The translations under genes and the position numbers were made by a program. Shown here one piece after another: positions 58,409 through 64,000 of a stretch of 64,000 nt of DNA. The stretch is from CAKZQX01 sp034436755 (GTDB taxonomy: Bacteria > Chloroflexota > Chloroflexia > Chloroflexales > Chloroflexaceae). The notes beneath the pieces are model-generated. The model saw nothing but the letters and a program-made list of their open reading frames with translations. It made no database searches and was not told where the DNA came from. Numbering within the stretch: position 1 is the first letter of the stretch; every line of letters starts with the position of its first letter. The stretch spans positions 1 through 64,000 of the forward strand of contig DAOTVB010000113.1 of NCBI GenBank assembly GCA_034436755.1, in the 5' to 3' direction.

Positions 58409-59788
58409 TCACACCGCTACACCATCGTCATCGGGTTGTTGAACGGTCTGACGCTGCTGCTTCCACTGCGTCAGGCGCAGACGCAGCCCCAGGGCCGACG
58501 CTATGTTCCAGAGCAGCCGGTTGCCGAGTGCCGGATCATCCTCACACAGCGCGACCAGGCGTTCCCGGCTGAGAGTCAGCAGCGTTGCCCCCTCGGGGCC
58601 GGCACGCAGATCGGCACTGCGGCGGCCACCATCGAGTAGCGCCAGTTCCCCGGTGATCTGGCCGGGCAGCAGCGTCGCCACCGGTTGCGACGGGGGCGCT
58701 TCCGGGCGGGCTTCAGTGACAACATTCCAGACCTCAACCGAGCCCTCCTGGGTGATGTAGAGTTGATTGCCGGGTGTATCCGCCTGCGCAATGCATGCAT
58801 GCGGCGCATAGGTTTGCATATGACACTGCGCGGCCAGGCGGGTACGCTGCGCCAGGTTCATTCCATTCCCAACATCTGAATGCGCCAGAAAGCGCGCTAC
58901 CTGGTCAACCCGGGTAACCTCTTGCTCCGAAACATCGTCAAGTTGAGTGGTGATCAGCGGCAGGCCCAGGAAGGCCGCAATATGCCGGTGGGTCGCAGCC
59001 GGCGCTTCAAACTGGGGCCAGTGTCCCGCCTTGGGGATAATTCGCAGGTCAGCGTGGGGCCACTCATCGGCCACCACCCCGGCATCCCGCAACGGCACGG
59101 TGTTATCCTCCGCGCCCCAGAGCACCAGCGAGGGCGCTTCTACCGCTCCCAGACGACCGCGCAGATCGCCCGCGCGCATCGCGTAATAACACTCCGCGCG
59201 TACCCGGCCCTGCCCCGGACGGCGCGCATCCGCACGCAGGCGCTTGTAATCCTCCTCGGTGATCGCGGTACGTTCCGCAAAGGAAGCCGGGCGCATCAGA
59301 TGATCGGTTACACTCAGGAAATGGGGTTCAATCGCCGCCACCACGCGCCCCGCCAGTCCGAAGCGTTCGAGCACGGTGATCGGCGAGATAAACATGTTAA
59401 TGAAGTTTGACAGATGCCCGCTGATTGTTGGACAGAGCAGCACCATCCGCTCCACCAGCATCGGATGGCGTAGCGCCAGCGTCAGGCTGATCATGCCGCC
59501 CATCGAATGCCCGACCAGAACAACCGGCCCGCTGCTGACCGCGCCGATCAGCTCGGCCAGCAGATCGGCATAGCCTTCAATCGTTGCCCGCGCGTTGGGC
59601 GGTGGCGACTCGCCATATCCGGGGAGATCAACCGCTTTGCAGGCAAACCGGCGGCTTAACAGCGGCATCAGTGATGACAGCGCATAGGAAGAACTGGACC
59701 AGCCATGGATCAGCAGCGCAACCTGATTGTTGGGCGAACCCTGCTCATCGACATGAATCGGCTGACCTTTGATTGTGTAAACCCGCAT
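58409..59788 (-). CDS. Alpha/beta hydrolase fused to a cyclic-nucleotide-binding domain
   Basis: 459 residues. Residues 1-270 form an alpha/beta hydrolase with LLIHGWSSSSYAL, VDLPGYGESPPPN, an intact nucleophile elbow VLVGHSMGGMI, the acid in LWGAEDNTVP and the histidine in PKAGHWPQFE. Residues 300-440 look like a CNB domain: FLAHSDVGNGMNLAQRTRLA, TPGNQLYITQEGSVEVW and PGQITGELALLDGGRRSADLRA, the last matching the phosphate-binding cassette FGELALL. Whether cAMP or cGMP binds is unknown. The fusion suggests an esterase or lipase switched by a second messenger. Substrate unknown. Confidence 0.87.
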   Translation of the reverse strand: MRVYTIKGQPIHVDEQGSPNNQVALLIHGWSSSSYALSSLMPLLSRRFACKAVDLPGYGESPPPNARATIEGYADLLAELIGAVSSGPVVLVGHSMGGMISLTLALRHPMLVERMVLLCPTISGHLSNFINMFISPITVLERFGLAGRVVAAIEPHFLSVTDHLMRPASFAERTAITEEDYKRLRADARRPGQGRVRAECYYAMRAGDLRGRLGAVEAPSLVLWGAEDNTVPLRDAGVVADEWPHADLRIIPKAGHWPQFEAPAATHRHIAAFLGLPLITTQLDDVSEQEVTRVDQVARFLAHSDVGNGMNLAQRTRLAAQCHMQTYAPHACIAQADTPGNQLYITQEGSVEVWNVVTEARPEAPPSQPVATLLPGQITGELALLDGGRRSADLRAGPEGATLLTLSRERLVALCEDDPALGNRLLWNIASALGLRLRLTQWKQQRQTVQQPDDDGVAV

Positions 59789-59859
59789 GGTATATGCTCC
59801 ATCCCTCTGAAGGGAAATTGATCACTGTCAGGAAACGGATAACTATCGCAACTACTATA

Positions 59860-60120
59860 ACAGGACTTACGCGGTGCGGCATTCAAATCAGGCATGTGAT
59901 GGCAACAGTGTGGTGTTTCGCCTGCGGCAGCATGGTACTTTTTCGATCTTTTTCCCAAAAAATTTGCTCCCAGAGCAAATTTCTTGGGAAAAAGATGGCC
60001 CTATTCCCGTCTTTTTGGGAACCATGTGGCTCGGAGAGTTACATGGTTCCCAAAAGGATATTTTCTGCCACCCTGCCGGAGGCGAAACGCCCTTCCGGGT
60101 CAGAGACCACGTACTCCTGT
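59860..60120. repeat. Nested-palindrome element, copy 10 (with extra hairpin)
   Basis: Ends ACAGGACTTACGCGGT and ACCACGTACTCCTGTA. Inner arms CGCCTGCGGCAGCATGGTAC and CCACCCTGCCGGAGGCGAAA. It contains the usual hairpin (59948-59994, CTTTTTCCCAAAAAATTTGC / GCAAATTTCTTGGGAAAAAG) and a second one at 60011-60056 (TTTTGGGAACCATGT / ACATGGTTCCCAAAA). At about 261 bases it is longer than the others. Confidence 0.8.
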
Positions 60121-60257
60121 AATATAACGCTGTTATGAAACAATTTCGTTACGGCATCTCCCCGAAATGGCGGCTCTATGGTATGATAAGAGCACAAACG
60201 GAGCACGCTAATGATAAACCAGGTGTCTCACGCTGTGGTGAAGAACTGCTGACTGCC

Positions 60258-61145
60258 ATGCTTGATGATGCAACGAGGCTAATCTACTCTGCCAGTGGCG
60301 CAACTGCCGTGCCACTGCTCTTCCAGCCGCAGGTGCTGCGCTGTATGGCGGCCGGGCCGGGCGGCCATCCGCTGACGGTGCTGTTGGATACCGGCACCGA
60401 TCCATCGGCGATTGACCTGGGGCTGGCCCGCCGATTAGGGCTGCGCCTGGGTGAGTTCGCCATGGGCCAGAGCGCCGCCAGTAATGCCGTGCCCTTCACC
60501 GAGACGATCCTGCCCTGGCTGCGGCTGGGCGACTTTACCTTTCGCGACCTGTTTGTCCTGGCCGTCGATCTGGGAGGAACGCCCTTTCCGGTCGATATTG
60601 TCCTGGGGTACAATGTGTTACGCCAACTGGTGTTCCGGGTTGATTTTGTCAATACTATGCTCTACCTGAGCCATCCTGACCTGGGCATGCCGGAACTCTC
60701 CTCCCAGGGCGCACTGCTGCCCCTGACCTTCTTTGAGCACTTCCCCGCCCTGCAAGATGTCACGTTATGCGACCAGGTCCATCTGCCGCTGGCGACGATT
60801 GACACCGGTTCGAACAGCGGGTTAACCCTCGGTCCGGATCTGGCGGCGCGGTTGGGGTTGCAGCCCAATGGATCGGCGGTCGTCTCCGCGTTGGGGACCG
60901 GCTTTGGCGGTGGCTGTGAAGTGCTGGTCGGGCAGGCCGATCTGGTGCGGGTGGGCCCCTTTGCGTTGCGTGATGTCGATCTGGATACGCTCAGCAATGG
61001 TACAGGCGATCTGCGGCGTAATGGTCGCGCCAATATCGGCAATCGGCTGCTGGCCCGCTTCGCCACGGTCACGCTGGACTATGAGCGGCGGCTCTGTGCG
61101 CTTGAGCCGCGCCAATCTGCCGACGACGGAGCGGATTTATGGTAG
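60258..61145 (+). CDS. Retropepsin-like aspartyl protease with two DTG motifs
   Basis: About 295 residues from the ATG at 60258. No good ribosome site decides the start, and it could lie up to 123 bases upstream. Two halves each show an aspartyl-protease signature: LTVLLDTGTDPSAIDLGLARRLGL and LATIDTGSNSGLTLGPDLAARLGL read in parts. The second half also has ALGTGFGGGCEVLV. Bacterial retropepsin-like proteins usually have one motif and dimerise; two in one chain resembles a fused pepsin-like pair. Peptidase activity and target unproven. The next gene follows after 27 bases with a strong ribosome site. Confidence 0.75.
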   Translation: MLDDATRLIYSASGATAVPLLFQPQVLRCMAAGPGGHPLTVLLDTGTDPSAIDLGLARRLGLRLGEFAMGQSAASNAVPFTETILPWLRLGDFTFRDLFVLAVDLGGTPFPVDIVLGYNVLRQLVFRVDFVNTMLYLSHPDLGMPELSSQGALLPLTFFEHFPALQDVTLCDQVHLPLATIDTGSNSGLTLGPDLAARLGLQPNGSAVVSALGTGFGGGCEVLVGQADLVRVGPFALRDVDLDTLSNGTGDLRRNGRANIGNRLLARFATVTLDYERRLCALEPRQSADDGADLW

Positions 61146-61172
61146 CAAAAACAACACTCCAAGGAGGTACAT

Positions 61173-61541
61173 ATGAGCGAGCAAGGCCCACGTGTGCTGG
61201 AGTTTCCCTCACTACGACTGGACCCGATCAAGATAACCGAGCATCCCGGATGGGGCAATGATCGCATTCAGGCCCGCATTGGTCCCTACCATGTCTGGAT
61301 GGATGATACCAAAACGGTGCATGTGACCGATCAGCGGATCGCCAACGAGGAAGAGCGGATGGCGCAGGCGCGCACCTACACGCTGACCCAGGCCTTTACG
61401 TTTGGTGGCGGCCTCATTCTGGATGACCCGGAAACCTTCTGCTCCGCCGAGCAGATGACCGAGCAGGACCGCGCCGTAGCGATCTGGGCCGGGGCATACC
61501 TGCTGATTGAGGGCTCGCGGTTTATGATGGTGGAGGGATAG
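61173..61541 (+). CDS. Conserved-looking small protein, unknown function
   Basis: 122 residues after a near-ideal AAGGAGGT. No transmembrane helix. Features are HPGWGNDRIQARIGPYHVWMDD and EERMAQARTYTLTQAFTFGGG. No family recognised. It may be co-transcribed with the retropepsin gene; a hairpin terminator follows. Confidence 0.65.
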   Translation: MSEQGPRVLEFPSLRLDPIKITEHPGWGNDRIQARIGPYHVWMDDTKTVHVTDQRIANEEERMAQARTYTLTQAFTFGGGLILDDPETFCSAEQMTEQDRAVAIWAGAYLLIEGSRFMMVEG

Positions 61542-61554
61542 GACAGTAGTTTCG

Positions 61555-61582
61555 GGAGGAGCGCAACAGCTTGCGCTCCTCC
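61555..61582. terminator. Bidirectional hairpin terminator
   Basis: GGAGGAGCGCAA and TTGCGCTCCTCC form a perfect 12-base stem with a four-base loop, between the convergent small-protein and patatin genes. Some T residues follow on the plus strand (TTGTTCTT). Confidence 0.7.
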
Positions 61583-61610
61583 TCCCATTGTTCTTCCAAA
61601 AATGCGTACG

Positions 61611-63890
61611 CTACAGATCCGGTGTCACTCGCAGCACCGACTTGGGCAACGGCGGATCTTTGCTGAACAGGCGCTCGTCTTCATCCCCCCAGGTTTTAAG
61701 ATGTTCGTATAGGGCCTCAAGCCGGTTACAGGCTTCTTCAATATCGTCAGCGTCCAGGGGATAGGGAGACGCGCTATTGGCATGCAGTATCTGAGCATAC
61801 AATGCCATGGCGTGCGTTGCCGTCTCGACGACTGCTTTGGCACTGGACAACTCCGCCGCCTGCGCCTCCTCCGGCACTGCACGCTCAGACAGTCCGTCAT
61901 TCGTCGTAGCGGCCTGGTTGGGTGGAGCAGCAAGCCGGTCGCGCATCCGTTTGATCTGCTGTTCCAGTTCAGCCATCAGCACCCGGAAGCGAATCCAGCG
62001 GTGTGCCTCGAAATTAAACTCATCGATCAGAATACCGGCGGCATCACGCCCTTTCCGGTCAATCTCGGCGATTGTTGACAGCGGCATGTTCAGGTTGATC
62101 CCGCCCTCACCTTTGTCGGCATCCAGTCGGACATGGACAATGCGCTCACGATAGCCGGGCAGCATTGCCTGTGTGGTATCCCGGTAATCCTGCATCGTTA
62201 CGCGGATCGCGTTGATGAGCCCACCCAGGCTGGTAATGTCCTGCCACACCGGTGCCATCTCCTCGGTTGGCCGGAGCAGAAAAACATCCTGATTCTCATG
62301 GGTTAGCTCTTTTAATGCCTGTTCGCCCTCGGGCGTTGTGCCCCGGGTTGCGGTTCCCAGGACCGGCCCTTGCGGTCCTACCTGCGCGCCGGGAACCAGG
62401 TTCAGCACACTGATTGATGGAGGATGCGTCTCAGCCCCACCTATTCGCTCGGCCAGTTGCCCCAGGGCCTGCTCTACGCGACCTGGCTTTTCTCCCGACC
62501 CTGGTCGCACAAATGCTTCCCGGGGGTTCGGCGTAAGGTTGACCGCAAAGGTGGGCCAGCGCGGTACCCAGGCATCGAAGAAGTGAATCGGGAAGTTGCT
62601 GGCAACCCCACCGTCGATAAACCAGTGGCGCTGCAGGTCCGCCTCGGTCAAATTGTATACCGTACCGGCGGCATCCGTTTCCTTTTCCTTATAAAACGCA
62701 TTTATACTGATGCTCCAGAGCGGCACTGCACTAAACAGGAGCGGAAAGCTCAGGCTCATCCGCATCGCCACCAGCACCGGAAGCGCATCACCCGGCGGCA
62801 GGAAATAAAAGCCTTTCCCCGCACCCAATCGCTTATTCAGTTCGGCCAGAGAAACCTGGATCGTTTCATCAACCGCGCTTCCATCGAGGCGGCCCAGCGC
62901 CACCGGCTGATCGTGCCGTAGCCACGCGCAGCCGTTCAGGATATCATGGCAGCGCGACTGTGGCGGAATGTTGCCCTTCATATACTCCACCACATCTTCC
63001 GGGAAGAGACGCAGCATCTCATCTTCCTTGAACAGGAACCCGGTAACGCGGAAGGGCAGGATGTAGGGCTGGTTATGGCTCAAGTTGGCTGTCACCATCT
63101 GCAAGTTGATCCGATGCGGTGTGTGCGCGGCCAGTTCTGCGAAGGTGAGCGGACCATCCGCCACATCACGACCAGCGATGATATTCAGGGTTTCGTGCAT
63201 CCAGTCGATCAGCCCATCTTCTTTCCTTCCCGGCACGGTGCGGCCCGTGCAGATGCCGTGGAAATTTTGGCGCACCGGAAACTGGAGAATGTAGGACATA
63301 TGCCCGATACCCGCCACAAGCGCCGTCACCCATCCCAGCAAGAGTGCGCCCAGTCCACGCCCCCAGACCGGCAATCCGGCATTGAGCAGGAGCCACCAGA
63401 CCAGCACCCCGACAATCAACACCGGCAGGAAAACCCAGCGGTCATGGCGTGCAAACGATCGGGTCAGCCGGGGCAAAAAGGTAATGTAGCCGGGCAACAC
63501 TGGTCGGGCAGGGTTTTCCGCTGTGCCTGGCTTACTGGTGACAAAATCCAGCAGCGTGTGGAACAGCGGGGCCGCGCGGGGATCAGGCTGAAAGAGATTG
63601 TGCGCAAAACCCTCGGTCTCGCGTACAACACGCTGGCGGTCTTCCAGCCGGTTTGCGCTGGTGCTTTCCTGATCAAAACTGCCCTGTTCGCGCCCTAACT
63701 CGGCGGCGGCAGCCAGGGTCGCCCCAATCGCCCCCGCCGATGTCCCGCCGATATTACGAAAGCGGTACTTCTGTGCCAGTTCGTGGATCAGGGGCGGGTA
63801 GACCACAGCGCTGGCAATACCACCCTTCAGCACGAGGTCACAGTTGTACTGCGGCTTGCGGGGATCAAGCTTCTCGCATGTACCGGTCAT
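61611..63890 (-). CDS. Large patatin-like phospholipase with membrane segments
   Basis: 759 residues after AAAGGA. The oxyanion loop is LVLKGGIASAVVYPPLIHEL, the nucleophile serine is in IGGTSAGAIGATLAAA, and the catalytic aspartate is in WFIDGGVASNFP, the Ser-Asp dyad of patatins. Between them, about residues 150-210, are hydrophobic helices (WVFLPVLIVGVLVWWLL, LGALLLGWVTALVAGIG), unusual for the family. A C-terminal helical region of about 200 residues follows. It should hydrolyse acyl esters at a membrane. At about twice the usual patatin length, it may be an effector-type variant. It stands alone at the window edge. Confidence 0.87.
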   Translation of the reverse strand: MTGTCEKLDPRKPQYNCDLVLKGGIASAVVYPPLIHELAQKYRFRNIGGTSAGAIGATLAAAAELGREQGSFDQESTSANRLEDRQRVVRETEGFAHNLFQPDPRAAPLFHTLLDFVTSKPGTAENPARPVLPGYITFLPRLTRSFARHDRWVFLPVLIVGVLVWWLLLNAGLPVWGRGLGALLLGWVTALVAGIGHMSYILQFPVRQNFHGICTGRTVPGRKEDGLIDWMHETLNIIAGRDVADGPLTFAELAAHTPHRINLQMVTANLSHNQPYILPFRVTGFLFKEDEMLRLFPEDVVEYMKGNIPPQSRCHDILNGCAWLRHDQPVALGRLDGSAVDETIQVSLAELNKRLGAGKGFYFLPPGDALPVLVAMRMSLSFPLLFSAVPLWSISINAFYKEKETDAAGTVYNLTEADLQRHWFIDGGVASNFPIHFFDAWVPRWPTFAVNLTPNPREAFVRPGSGEKPGRVEQALGQLAERIGGAETHPPSISVLNLVPGAQVGPQGPVLGTATRGTTPEGEQALKELTHENQDVFLLRPTEEMAPVWQDITSLGGLINAIRVTMQDYRDTTQAMLPGYRERIVHVRLDADKGEGGINLNMPLSTIAEIDRKGRDAAGILIDEFNFEAHRWIRFRVLMAELEQQIKRMRDRLAAPPNQAATTNDGLSERAVPEEAQAAELSSAKAVVETATHAMALYAQILHANSASPYPLDADDIEEACNRLEALYEHLKTWGDEDERLFSKDPPLPKSVLRVTPDL

Positions 63891-64000
63891 ATGCGCAGTC
63901 CTTTCATGGGCCTATGTAGTACGCTCCCTCAGCTATGTTAACGCAGCATCCGGATATTTTGGCGTATCTTATGAAGATTGAATATGTAACCCAGGCATCA

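Noticed and set aside
60258..61145. A retroviral or phage protease
   Set aside because: No reverse transcriptase, integrase or phage gene nearby; bacterial retropepsin-like proteins are a better match.

Overview
The window reads as a moderately GC-rich bacterial chromosome segment with a mostly housekeeping and energy-metabolism gene set. It is most consistent with a filamentous Chloroflexota bacterium, probably near the Chloroflexales. This is an inference from gene content: very long multi-GAF sensor kinases, an F420/LLM-type oxidoreductase, a GlcDEF glycolate oxidase, a one-chain pyruvate:ferredoxin oxidoreductase followed by a dihydroorotate-dehydrogenase-like gene, a five-subunit Hox bidirectional [NiFe]-hydrogenase, and many STAND/CHAT/GAF/kinase-fold signalling proteins. 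No rRNA, tRNA, transposase or CRISPR array was recognised.

Layout. 1-4.7 kb: a DUF4058 fragment, an FmdB zinc ribbon, a MocR-type GntR/aminotransferase regulator behind an array of phased ATTGTCC boxes, a small exported protein and an LLM oxidoreductase. 4.8-10.6 kb: a glycolate module (tartronate-semialdehyde-reductase-like enzyme, GlcD, GlcE, GlcF), with short repeats in every gap. 10.8-20.2 kb: a signalling island made of a seven-GAF histidine kinase, a receiver fused to a kinase-fold domain (TCAD9/APH-like), a receiver fused to a CHAT (caspase-like) domain, and a convergent STAND-type ATPase with an OmpR-type DNA-binding tail. 20.2-24.2 kb: Nudix, small membrane, CBS and APH-family proteins. 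24.9-35.8 kb: NifJ, the DHOD-like protein, then hoxEFUYH and the protease hoxW. 36-45.4 kb: two NarL regulators, a sensor kinase, Tag glycosylase, RraA, a YrbL-like protein, an MFS transporter, a PAS membrane protein and an alpha/beta hydrolase that lacks its nucleophile. 45.5-48.6 kb: a copper/cytochrome-oxidase assembly cluster (PCuAC, cytochrome c, Sco). 48.7-63.9 kb: a NACHT-FGE fusion, SbcC, a beta-propeller protein, an acetyltransferase, a methyltransferase, a hydrolase fused to a cyclic-nucleotide-binding domain, a two-DTG retropepsin-like protein and a large patatin.

The strongest non-genic signal is a family of about ten intergenic elements of roughly 200 bp. They have terminal inverted repeats (ACAGGAGTTACGCGGT / ACCGCGTAACTCCTGT), a second conserved inverted pair inside, and a central hairpin. 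The stem sequence of that hairpin differs from copy to copy while pairing is kept. Several smaller repeat families also occupy the gaps.

The two best candidates for something undescribed are the GAF kinase / receiver-kinase-fold / receiver-CHAT / STAND-wHTH locus and the nested-palindrome repeat family. Both assignments rest on motif reading by eye; no database search was possible.
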